This document shows positions 27,099 through 34,724 of a DNA stretch of 41,894 nucleotides, in pieces (positions within the stretch are counted from its first letter, which is position 1; each line of letters starts with the position of its first letter). The notes under the pieces are model-generated. The model was not told the DNA's origin and ran no database searches. It worked only from the letters and a program-made list of their open reading frames with translations. The DNA is from an uncultured Amylibacter sp. (GTDB lineage: Bacteria > Pseudomonadota > Alphaproteobacteria > Rhodobacterales > Rhodobacteraceae): positions 1 through 41,894 of the forward strand of contig CAJJAY010000010.1 of the NCBI GenBank assembly GCA_905182285.1. The letters run 5' to 3'. Both the position numbers and the translations under genes were made by a program.

Positions 27099-27139
27099 CC
27101 CCTTTTTTTGGGGGATTATTTTAGGGGGCTAATCCCCTA
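27099..27139 (-). repeat. two adjacent G/C hairpins after the ATPase gene
   Basis: TAGGGG (27122-27127) and CCCCTA (27134-27139) form one stem that includes the ATPase stop codon. CCCC (27099-27102) and GGGG (27110-27114) flank a run of seven T's and form another. Because the arms can also cross-pair, two mutually exclusive folds are possible. A role in mRNA processing or differential expression of the binding protein is inferred. Confidence 0.45.
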
Positions 27140-28178
27140 TTCGACCACCTGTTTGATCATCAAACAAATGACAAATTCTTTTTGGCACTGATATACGAAC
27201 CATATCTCCTATCTGTGCACGGTAATCTTTTGCAGCTTTTACTGATACTAACTCTTTATTTACACGAACTGTAATCATTGTAGCATCACCTAGTAACTCC
27301 ATTGCAAAAACTGCTGCATGAATTTCACCACCATCTTTTACAATCGAAGCATCTTCAGCTCGGAAGCCTAATTGAATAGGCCCATCCATTTTAGTAAAAC
27401 CTGAAATCTTTATAAAATCGCCTTTAAAGGTTTTATTAACAATTTCACCTCGAACAAGGTTCATTGCAGGTGATCCTATAAAACTTGCAACAAATGAATT
27501 GGCTGGGTGATCATATATATCTGTGGGACTTCCTACTTGTTGAACAATGCCATCCTTCATTACCACAACTCGATCAGCAAGTGTCATGGCTTCGATCTGA
27601 TCATGGGTCACATAAATAGTTGTTACCTTTAACTCATGGCTTAAGTTTTTAATCTGAGCTCTTGTCGAAACTCTTAATTTTGCATCTAAGTTGGACAGCG
27701 GCTCATCCATCAGAAATACATTAGGCTCACGAACAATAGCGCGAGCCAGGGCAACTCTTTGTCTCTGCCCTCCTGATAATTCTGCAGGCTTTCGATGTAA
27801 GAATTCATCTAATTCTACCATTGAAGAAGCACGCATTACACGCTCTTCATGTTCAATTTCAGGTATTTTACGAACTTTTAATGGAAACCTTATATTTTCA
27901 TATACATTCATATTTGGGTAAAGTGCATAAGATTGGAAAACCATAGCTACATCTCGATCTTTTGGATCCAAATCATTAACACGCTTACCATCAATCATTA
28001 TATCACCATCAGTAGCATCCTCTAAGCCAGCAATCATACGCATGGTAGTAGTTTTGCCACATCCAGAAGGCCCTAAAAGTACCAGAAACTCTTGATCTTT
28101 TATGGTTAAATTAAGATTATCAACTCCAACAAAAGATCCCCATCTCTTTGATAAATTATGAAGTTTTATTTCTGCCAT
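27129..28178 (-). CDS. CUT1-type ABC transporter ATP-binding protein (UgpC/MalK-like)
   Basis: The 349-residue ATPase has Walker A GPSGCGKTT, the Q-loop FQSYALYPNM, signature LSGGQRQRVALARA, Walker B FLMDEPLSNLDAK and a C-terminal TOBE-like regulatory domain (about residues 235-345). This is the MalK/UgpC family. The start at 28178 has AGGGGG spaced well upstream and the family-typical AEIKLHNLSKRWG beginning; the longer ORF from 28241 would run through the LacI operator and is rejected. It is the first gene of the minus-strand island, divergent from a SnoaL-like gene. Confidence 0.95.
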   Translation of the reverse strand: MAEIKLHNLSKRWGSFVGVDNLNLTIKDQEFLVLLGPSGCGKTTTMRMIAGLEDATDGDIMIDGKRVNDLDPKDRDVAMVFQSYALYPNMNVYENIRFPLKVRKIPEIEHEERVMRASSMVELDEFLHRKPAELSGGQRQRVALARAIVREPNVFLMDEPLSNLDAKLRVSTRAQIKNLSHELKVTTIYVTHDQIEAMTLADRVVVMKDGIVQQVGSPTDIYDHPANSFVASFIGSPAMNLVRGEIVNKTFKGDFIKISGFTKMDGPIQLGFRAEDASIVKDGGEIHAAVFAMELLGDATMITVRVNKELVSVKAAKDYRAQIGDMVRISVPKRICHLFDDQTGGRIGD

Positions 28179-28206
28179 GCATTTCCCCCTAGTAGTCTGA
28201 GACCAC

Positions 28207-28226
28207 TTTTGCATACGTTTGCAAAA
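28207..28226. promoter_or_regulatory. LacI-type operator
   Basis: TTTTGCATACGTTTGCAAAA is a 20-base palindrome with a central CG and a single mismatched pair. This is the usual form of a LacI/PurR/GalR-family operator. It lies 29 bases before the ATPase start and in the divergent promoter region shared with the plus-strand SnoaL-like gene, so the LacI regulator at 19155-20174 may control both transcription units. Confidence 0.75.
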
Positions 28227-28330
28227 AAGATAGACTTTCATTTTTGTTTCTGCAACAATAAATTTATGTAAATAAGCCTCTTGCTCTATATTATTGATAT
28301 ATCGCTAAAAATAACGAAAAGAATTTATAT

Positions 28331-29317
28331 ATGTCTGGCTACCAAAGTGAAAAGCGCCTTATAATTGATTATTACAAAGCATTAGACTCAGCGCCTAGCT
28401 CTAGAATCACCCACGTTTTAGAGAGCTTTACTTCATCAAATTACATATGGCGAGGATTTCACCCCTTTGGTCTACAAACAGATATAAATCAAATTTCTGA
28501 AATATTTTGGAAGCCCTTTAAACAAGCTTTGACTAGCATGCAAAGGCGAGAAGATGTATTTTTTGCTGGTACCAATTTCATAGATAAAAATTCGTCTATA
28601 TGGGTTTGCTCCATGGGGCATTTAATAGGATTATTTGATTTTCCATGGTTGGGCATTAAACCAACAAAAAAATTAACAATGCTAAGATATGCAGAATTTC
28701 ATAAGGTCGAAAATGGAAAAATTTCTGAAACAGCATTTTATTTTGATATTCCACATTTAATGATTCAGGCCGGATATTCTCCATTTTCTGATCAAAAAGC
28801 AGCTCACATAATACAACCAGGGCCAGCTCCTCATGATGCACTACTTTTTTCTGACGCAGCCGTTGCTGAAAGTAAAAAAACAATGGATGCAATAAATTTT
28901 ATGATTGAAGATTTAGGCCAGTGGGATAGCGGATTACCATTGGTTGAGGAACTTGCACGTAGTTGGCATGATGATATGATTTGGTGGGGGCCCGCTGGAA
29001 TTGGATCGACCTATACAATTGAGAGATATGCTAAACAACATTCAGGACCTTTTCGTGCAGCATTTAGTGACAGAACTGGAACTGGTCATATAGCTCGGAT
29101 ATCTGAAGGAAATTATGGTGGTTTCTTTGGATGGCCAAATTTTACAGCAAAACCAACCGGTGGTTATTTAGACTTACCTCCCAGTAATCAAATTGGTGAA
29201 TTTCGAGTAATCGATATTTATCGCCGCGAAGGTGATAAATTAAAAGAAAATTGGGTATTCATAGATCTATTATATTTCTTTAAACAACAAGGCATAGACA
29301 TACTAAATAAGATTTAG
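28331..29317 (+). CDS. two-domain SnoaL-like protein, divergent
   Basis: This 328-residue protein is a close relative of the product of 20929-21981, with two NTF2-fold domains. It shares LTMLRYAEFHKVENGKISE in the first, WWGPAGIGSTYTIERY at the start of the second and the ending DKLKENWVFIDLLYFFKQQGIDIL. It is the only island gene on the plus strand and shares the divergent promoter and LacI operator. No strong Shine-Dalgarno is seen (AAAAGAA). It probably works on the same or a related substrate; duplication may reflect a heteromeric enzyme or two steps. Confidence 0.82.
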   Translation: MSGYQSEKRLIIDYYKALDSAPSSRITHVLESFTSSNYIWRGFHPFGLQTDINQISEIFWKPFKQALTSMQRREDVFFAGTNFIDKNSSIWVCSMGHLIGLFDFPWLGIKPTKKLTMLRYAEFHKVENGKISETAFYFDIPHLMIQAGYSPFSDQKAAHIIQPGPAPHDALLFSDAAVAESKKTMDAINFMIEDLGQWDSGLPLVEELARSWHDDMIWWGPAGIGSTYTIERYAKQHSGPFRAAFSDRTGTGHIARISEGNYGGFFGWPNFTAKPTGGYLDLPPSNQIGEFRVIDIYRREGDKLKENWVFIDLLYFFKQQGIDILNKI

Positions 29318-29438
29318 AAAAACATAAATGCTTTTCTCTATTAACTTTTAAACAACCAAGTAAAAAGATACTTAAACTTTACTCTATATAAATGTATAAT
29401 TTAAAATAAATTATTAGGCCTAGATTCATTTCAAAATT

Positions 29439-30137
29439 ATGCTGATTGAAAAACCAACATTTAAAGCAATTGCTGATCATGCATTACTTGTATCGTTTTC
29501 AAATGATTTCAGTGAAAGCGTGCATTCTTTAGTAGTAGCCTTAGATAATTCAATTAAATCAAATCCACCTATAGGGCTATTAGAAACAGTTCCAGCAATT
29601 GTTAATCTTTTAATAACATTTGACCCATTAATTACAGATCACATAATTATCCAAAAAAGTATTTTGGATAATATGAAAAGTATGAAAAAAAACAAATTTA
29701 AAGGTACTAAAAGGGATGTGCATATTTGTTATGAAGAAACCTTTTCTAAGGATCTGGAAACTATTTCAAAAATCTGTGGATTATCAAAAGATGAAGTAAT
29801 TAACGCTCACTTAAGTGGCAGTTACAATGTTCTTATGTATGGATTCTCGCCTGGATACGCATATCTGTCTGGTGTGTCTGATAAAATAAACATACCAAGA
29901 AAAACGTCAGCAATTCGTGATGTAGACGCTGGCAGTGTTATAATAGCTGGATCACAATGTTTAGTTACAACCTTAAATATGCCAACTGGGTGGTCAATAA
30001 TCGGTAGATCTCCCACCTTAATTCTCAGAAATAATATTAAAAAACCATTTCTTTTTGATGTTGGTGATCAAGTAAACTTTAAACGCATCGATATTGCTAC
30101 TTTTGAACAGCTCAAGAAAGCAAATCAATATGTATAA
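29439..30137 (+). CDS. pxpB: 5-oxoprolinase subunit PxpB
   Basis: The 232-residue protein is of the KipI/PxpB family. It has MYGFSPGYAYLSGV near residue 130, then the PRKTSAIRDVDAGSVIIAGS stretch and MPTGWSIIGRSP. With PxpC and PxpA it forms the prokaryotic ATP-dependent 5-oxoprolinase that opens 5-oxoproline to glutamate; alone the pair resembles the B. subtilis KipI/KipA regulators. The next gene overlaps it by 8 bases. No pxpA is seen in the window. Confidence 0.9.
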   Translation: MLIEKPTFKAIADHALLVSFSNDFSESVHSLVVALDNSIKSNPPIGLLETVPAIVNLLITFDPLITDHIIIQKSILDNMKSMKKNKFKGTKRDVHICYEETFSKDLETISKICGLSKDEVINAHLSGSYNVLMYGFSPGYAYLSGVSDKINIPRKTSAIRDVDAGSVIIAGSQCLVTTLNMPTGWSIIGRSPTLILRNNIKKPFLFDVGDQVNFKRIDIATFEQLKKANQYV

Positions 30138-31131
30138 GGTTGAATTCTCTATACCATTTGCCGGCCCACTTGTTACAATTCAAGACATGGGTCGACCTGG
30201 CAATATGCGCTATGGAGTTTCAGCATCTGGCCCAATGGATAGAGTCTCATTTGAAGCAGCAAATGCTGCACTTGGAAATGAGAAAAACCAAACAGCCATA
30301 GAAATATCACTAGGTGGGCTTATTTTACAATGCAAAGAAGGGCCAATAAGCATTGCAATTACAGGGGGTAATTTTACAATTGAATATCAAGATCAAAAAA
30401 TATCTTCTTGGACAGTTTTAACAATCCAAAAAGGAGAGCGGCTCTCAATTCGAGCCGGTGATGCAGGGAGTTGGGCATATTTAGCTTTCTCTGGGAAAAT
30501 CAATGCAAAAAATTGGCTTGGTAGCGATGCTACTCATTCAACATCTGGATTTGGTGGTGGCTTTTTAAAATCTGGCCAAAAAATTACTATCGACAATCCA
30601 TCAATCAAAGAAAATCGTATTGGAGCAATTTTAAAACCAGAATTTTATCTAAAGGGACCAATTCAGGCTGTTCTTGGACCTCAAGAACAGCATTTTATGA
30701 AGCCTTCTGTTGAACGTTTTACACGTGATATATTCGAAGTTTCTAAAAATTATGATAGAATGGGAATGCAGCTAAAGGGACCAAAATTGGAACTAAATAA
30801 TGCACTTTCAATACCTTCAGAACCAATTATTCGTGGATCTGTTCAAGTATCAGGCGATTGTACTCCAACTGTTCTTCTTGCAGATCACCAAACTACAGGT
30901 GGTTACCCAAAAATTGCTACAGTAATATCATCTGACATAGACCGCCTTTCACAATTAAGAGCTGGCGATACTTTTAAATTTTCATTAATTTCAAGTTCCC
31001 AAGCAATTAATATCACTAGAAAATTTCTATATAAAAAAGAAAAATATCTTCAAAAAATCTCTGTAGCTCGAGGAACTTTAGAACAACGCCTGATGAGCGA
31101 AAATCTAATTGGTGGGTATAAATATAATTAG
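30130..31131 (+). CDS. pxpC: 5-oxoprolinase subunit PxpC
   Basis: This 334-residue KipA/PxpC-type protein begins MYKVEFSIPFAGPLVTIQD, with GRPGNMRYGVSASGPMD at about residues 21-37. A QTTGGYPKIATVISSD block lies near residue 255, as in the carboxyltransferase-like subunit family. I use the ATG at 30130, which overlaps pxpB by 8 bases; the in-frame ATG at 30094 adds a non-homologous tail inside pxpB. It pairs with pxpB in one enzyme complex. Confidence 0.9.
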   Translation: MYKVEFSIPFAGPLVTIQDMGRPGNMRYGVSASGPMDRVSFEAANAALGNEKNQTAIEISLGGLILQCKEGPISIAITGGNFTIEYQDQKISSWTVLTIQKGERLSIRAGDAGSWAYLAFSGKINAKNWLGSDATHSTSGFGGGFLKSGQKITIDNPSIKENRIGAILKPEFYLKGPIQAVLGPQEQHFMKPSVERFTRDIFEVSKNYDRMGMQLKGPKLELNNALSIPSEPIIRGSVQVSGDCTPTVLLADHQTTGGYPKIATVISSDIDRLSQLRAGDTFKFSLISSSQAINITRKFLYKKEKYLQKISVARGTLEQRLMSENLIGGYKYN

Positions 31132-31201
31132 TTAATGCTTCACAATAATATTTTACATGTTAACTATCGATACAAAGTTTTTAGATAAAAGGAGCATTAA
31201 C

Positions 31202-31492
31202 ATGCCTAAAGGATACTTAGTTGCGAACATCCGAGTAAAAGACAAAGAAAAATTTGCATCTTTTTCAGGAATGGCTGGACCTGTTATAAAAGCACATGGT
31301 GGAAAAGTGCTTGCAAGGGGGCCAGGAGCAGAACGTCACGAAGGTAATGTTGAAGGTGTTGTCATGATGATTGAATTTGATAGTATCGATGCTGCAAGAA
31401 CATTTTATTTAAGTGATGAATATCAGCAAGCCAAATCAGTAAGAGATGAATGTTCTGAAACAGACTTAATGATTATCGAAGGTGCAGATTAA
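31202..31492 (+). CDS. DUF1330 domain protein
   Basis: This 96-residue protein matches the DUF1330 family (dimeric alpha-beta barrel): MPKGYLVANIRVKD at the start, GGKVLARGPGAERHEG in the middle and FDSIDAARTFYLSDEYQQAK near residue 65. No reaction is established for the family. AGGAG lies upstream of the ATG at 31202, and the earlier ATG at 31157 is not needed. It ends five bases from the convergent glycerate kinase gene. Confidence 0.88.
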   Translation: MPKGYLVANIRVKDKEKFASFSGMAGPVIKAHGGKVLARGPGAERHEGNVEGVVMMIEFDSIDAARTFYLSDEYQQAKSVRDECSETDLMIIEGAD

Positions 31493-31496
31493 TAAA

Positions 31497-32786
31497 TTAA
31501 GTTTCTGATTTACCAACAATAAGTAATTGTAAATCAGCAACATTAGTCCCCGTCGCTCCTGTAAAAATTAAATCACCAGAAATTCTTAACGCTTCATAAC
31601 TATCATTATTTTCCAGCAGCTTCTTTACTGATTTTTTATTATTTTTTATTCTTGATAAAGTGCCGTTATCAACCAAGCCTCCTGCTGCATCAGTAGGGCC
31701 GTCAATACCATCAGTTCCACCGCTAAGAAAACACCATTGTCGGTCAAATAAAATTTTGTCAGCTTCAATCGCAAAACGTATTGCAAGCTCTTGATTACGA
31801 CCACCCCTGCCATTTCCAATTAATTTTACAGTAGTTTCACCACCAAATGCGATTGCAAAAGATTCATCTTCTCTGAAAGATTTTATTTCCGCAATTATTT
31901 TATGCACTGCATCTTTTACATCACCTATTAAAGGATCTGCAATAATTTTTGCGCCTAAGTCTTTTGCCATTGCAGCTACACTATTAGCATTACCAGCAAT
32001 TAAATTTGCATCTAAATCATTTAACCTAATACTACCAAATGATGAATTTTCTAAATATTCACGAATTCTATTTGGTAATTTCGTAAATATACCTTCATTA
32101 ATTAATAATCTTCTTGCATCAGCAACAGATCCTAGAGGAGTTATACTTGGGCCACTCCCTACGACACTTAAATCATCTCCCAACACATCCGATAAAATAT
32201 AACTACAAACTTTTGCTGGGTATGCAAATTTAAGAACACCCCCTCCTTTTAAACGTGAAACAGACTGTCTTACTAAATTCATTTGGTAAATATCAAATCC
32301 AGATGAAAGCAAAATTTCATTTAATTTTATTTTGTCATGTAAATTAATAGCATTTACAGGAGCAGGTAATAAAGCCGATGCTCCACCACTTACGAGCATT
32401 ATGACAACATCGTCTTTTGTTGCTTTTTTCAATCTTTTAATTACTTCACGCCCAGCTAATAGCCCATCTTCACATGGTATAGGGTGGGATGCGCCCATTA
32501 CTACGCATCCCTCTACTTCAATAACATTTTCAAAATTTGTAACAGCAATAGCATTATAGTTAGCATTTTCTGGTAAATTATTGATTAAACAATTTGCCAT
32601 TTTGCATGCTGCTTTTCCAACAGAAACTACAATAAATTTTCCCTTTTTTGAAATAGCTGGAATAGGATTTATTTTAATCGCATTCGATAAAGCAATCTCA
32701 GGATCTGCTGCTTTAATACCAGCGTAAAATGCTTTTTCTGCATTTTCCCTGAAGGTATTTGATACAATGTTTTGAAAATTAGCCAT
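31497..32786 (-). CDS. gckA: glycerate 2-kinase (GckA/MOFRL type)
   Basis: In the serine cycle this enzyme phosphorylates D-glycerate to 2-phosphoglycerate. The 429-residue protein has the DUF4147/MOFRL architecture: VSVGKAACKMA near the N-terminus, LVSGGASALLPAP around residue 130, and the C-terminal MOFRL part with GNGRGGRNQELA and SGGTDGIDGPTDAAGG. The start shares one base with the malyl-CoA lyase stop (TAATG), so the two are coupled. The surrounding serine-cycle genes support this over the related type II hydroxypyruvate-linked kinases in other pathways. Confidence 0.93.
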   Translation of the reverse strand: MANFQNIVSNTFRENAEKAFYAGIKAADPEIALSNAIKINPIPAISKKGKFIVVSVGKAACKMANCLINNLPENANYNAIAVTNFENVIEVEGCVVMGASHPIPCEDGLLAGREVIKRLKKATKDDVVIMLVSGGASALLPAPVNAINLHDKIKLNEILLSSGFDIYQMNLVRQSVSRLKGGGVLKFAYPAKVCSYILSDVLGDDLSVVGSGPSITPLGSVADARRLLINEGIFTKLPNRIREYLENSSFGSIRLNDLDANLIAGNANSVAAMAKDLGAKIIADPLIGDVKDAVHKIIAEIKSFREDESFAIAFGGETTVKLIGNGRGGRNQELAIRFAIEADKILFDRQWCFLSGGTDGIDGPTDAAGGLVDNGTLSRIKNNKKSVKKLLENNDSYEALRISGDLIFTGATGTNVADLQLLIVGKSET

Positions 32787-33763
32787 TAGTTCGCAGCAAT
32801 CTGATTAGCTTTTTCAACTAAAACTTCTGCCTGACGTATGGATGCATAATCAATAAGTCGCCCATCTAATGATACTGCACCTTTACCTTCTGAAGCAGCT
32901 ATTTTCATAGCTTCAATTATCCTATTTGCTTTATCTACTTCTGACTCAGATGGACTCATTACTGTATTTGCAAGTGTAATTTGGCTTGGATGTATTGCCC
33001 ATTTACCCTCACAACCCAATACAGCAGCACGTTTAGCAGCAGCAATATATCCATCAGAATCCGAAAAATCACCAAATGGTCCATCGACAGGTCGCAAACC
33101 ATTTGCTCGGGCAGCCACAACCATTCTAGAGATAGCATAATGCCACATATCACCCCAATGAATTTGTCTTGCATTATCTTCATCTGGGTCGGTTAAAACA
33201 GAATAATCAGGATTAACGCCACCAATAATTGTGGTACGAGCACGAGTGCTTGCAGCATAGTCAGCAACACCAAAATGTAGGCTTTCATTTCGCTTAGAAG
33301 CTGAGGCTATTTCATGTACATTTTGCATACCTAAAGCTGTTTCAATTATATGTTCAAAACCTATCCTTTTTTTGTACCCTTTTGCATCCTCAATTTGTGT
33401 CACCATCATATCAATTGCATAGACATCCGCGGCCGTTCCAACTTTAGGAATCATAATCAAATCTAGCCTTGTACCAGCCTGTTCGACTACATCAACAATA
33501 TCTCTGTACATGTAATGAGTATCCAGTCCGTTGATCCGGATCGACATAGTTTTAGTTCCCCAGTCAATGTCATTTAAGGCTTCAATTATGTTTTTTCTTG
33601 CCTGTTCTTTATCTGCTGGTGCAACGGCATCTTCCATGTCTAAAAATATAACATCTGCTGAAGATTTTGCAGCCTTTTCAATCATTTGCACGTTACTACC
33701 TGGTACAGCAAGTTCGCTTCTATTTAACCTTGCTTTTGCCGGTTCTATTGTGTGAAAACTCAT
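32786..33763 (-). CDS. mcl: malyl-CoA lyase (HpcH/HpaI, CitE-like)
   Basis: Malyl-CoA lyase splits L-malyl-CoA into acetyl-CoA and glyoxylate, closing the serine cycle. The 325-residue protein starts with the family NRSELAVPGSN and DVIFLDMEDAVAP, has the IMIPKVGTAADV strand near residue 110, IGFEHIIETALGMQN near 145, and GCEGKWAIHPSQI near 250, with metal-binding Glu and Asp in place. Beta-methylmalyl-CoA activity is possible too. It is followed by glycerate kinase and preceded by a LuxR-type regulator gene on the same strand. Confidence 0.93.
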   Translation of the reverse strand: MSFHTIEPAKARLNRSELAVPGSNVQMIEKAAKSSADVIFLDMEDAVAPADKEQARKNIIEALNDIDWGTKTMSIRINGLDTHYMYRDIVDVVEQAGTRLDLIMIPKVGTAADVYAIDMMVTQIEDAKGYKKRIGFEHIIETALGMQNVHEIASASKRNESLHFGVADYAASTRARTTIIGGVNPDYSVLTDPDEDNARQIHWGDMWHYAISRMVVAARANGLRPVDGPFGDFSDSDGYIAAAKRAAVLGCEGKWAIHPSQITLANTVMSPSESEVDKANRIIEAMKIAASEGKGAVSLDGRLIDYASIRQAEVLVEKANQIAAN

Positions 33764-33863
33764 ATTTTTTTACCCCTATATTTTATCGTTCCTGATAGGG
33801 TTGGATTTGAAAACAGATTATTTAGGTGTTTGTCAACACATTTTTTTTACAGAAATTTTAAAA

Positions 33864-34532
33864 TTAATTAGTTCGAAGTGCCATTCCACCTTCAGGTTCG
33901 TGCAGCTGATCTAATCGTCTTGAATAGAAAAATGATATAGCTTGTGAGCGATTTTTTATACCTAATTTTTCATATAAATTTGAGAGATGAAATTTGACCG
34001 TGTTTATCGAAATTGTCATGCTATCAGCTAACTCTTTATTTGATGAGCCATCAGCAAGTAATTGTAAGATCATTCTTTCGCGTTTTGTGAGCATAAACAA
34101 TGGATCATCTTGTAGTTCGCGAACATCCATAAATGGAAAAACCATCTTTCCTGAAGCAACCGTTATCGCCGTCTCCAATAGTTCATCCACAGTTTGTTCG
34201 TCATTACAAAATCCAGCCGCACCTGCAGCTAGTGCTCTGCGCGAAACATCAAGAGAATGGTTTTGGGAATAAACTAAAATTTTTGGAGCTGATGGATTTT
34301 CACGCAAGACCTCTATAATTTTTTCTCCGCCCAATTGCGGCAAAGTCCAACAAATAATTCCTAAATCCACTGGAACACGCAAAACAGTTGATAAAAAATC
34401 TTCAGCAGTAGTGACGGTTGAAATGAGAGAAATTCTTTGATCAGATGAAAATTTCTCAGACATAGCTGATAAAATCATGGGATTCGACTCAGCTAAAACA
34501 ACCTTAATTTGATTTTTTATATTAAAACTCAA
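33864..34532 (-). CDS. LuxR-type regulator with degenerate receiver domain
   Basis: The 222-residue protein has an N-terminal receiver-like domain (about 8-125) and a C-terminal LuxR/GerE helix-turn-helix (about 150-205: LTKRERMILQLLADGSSNKELA, NTVKFHLSNLYEKLG). The phosphorylation site is missing: the expected Asp is Cys61 in IICWTLP, the acidic pocket is ES (15-16) instead of DD, and the conserved Lys is replaced in AGFCND. So it likely senses a ligand or protein. The start is TTG, 10 bases after GGAGG. It lies divergent from the sga operon and is a likely serine-cycle regulator. Confidence 0.9.
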   Translation of the reverse strand: MSFNIKNQIKVVLAESNPMILSAMSEKFSSDQRISLISTVTTAEDFLSTVLRVPVDLGIICWTLPQLGGEKIIEVLRENPSAPKILVYSQNHSLDVSRRALAAGAAGFCNDEQTVDELLETAITVASGKMVFPFMDVRELQDDPLFMLTKRERMILQLLADGSSNKELADSMTISINTVKFHLSNLYEKLGIKNRSQAISFFYSRRLDQLHEPEGGMALRTN

Positions 34533-34553
34533 TTGTATAATTCCTCCAGTAAG

Positions 34554-34591
34554 CTATGAAAAACCTACCCATTTTCAGACACTTTTCATAG
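34554..34591. repeat. inverted repeat CTATGAAAA/TTTTCATAG
   Basis: Perfect 9-base arms at 34554-34562 and 34583-34591 are separated by 20 bases, between the LuxR-type regulator and sga. The spacing suits binding of a dimeric regulator to two half-sites on one helix face, but chance in AT-rich DNA is possible. Confidence 0.4.
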
Positions 34592-34597
34592 ATTTAG

Positions 34598-34627
34598 TTA
34601 AAAACCATACCTAAGTATAGTTTTTAA
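34598..34627. promoter_or_regulatory. 30-base dyad, candidate operator of the serine-cycle genes
   Basis: TTAAAAACCATAC (34598-34610) and GTATAGTTTTTAA (34615-34627) are 13-base arms with one mismatch and a 4-base spacer. The dyad lies in the shared promoter region of the regulator gene and the sga operon, about 100 bases before sga. It is the best candidate binding site for the LuxR-type protein. Confidence 0.6.
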
Positions 34628-34724
34628 ACCACCCATTTGGCAAGCCCATAACGGTAGTTTAGCATGTTGTGCCATTTTTATGGATATGCTCTTTTTAAGA
34701 TAACAACCAAATGGAGCGATTTAA

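Noticed and set aside
28179-28241. N-terminal extension of the island ATPase.
   Set aside because: The family start and a good ribosome site are at 28178, and the extension would overlap the LacI operator.
33826-33848. GTGTT-TGTC-AACAC hairpin followed by eight T's, resembling a plus-strand terminator.
   Set aside because: No plus-strand gene lies upstream to be terminated; the stem is only 5 bp, and on the minus strand it carries no T-run. It may simply be a TTGACA-like promoter piece.
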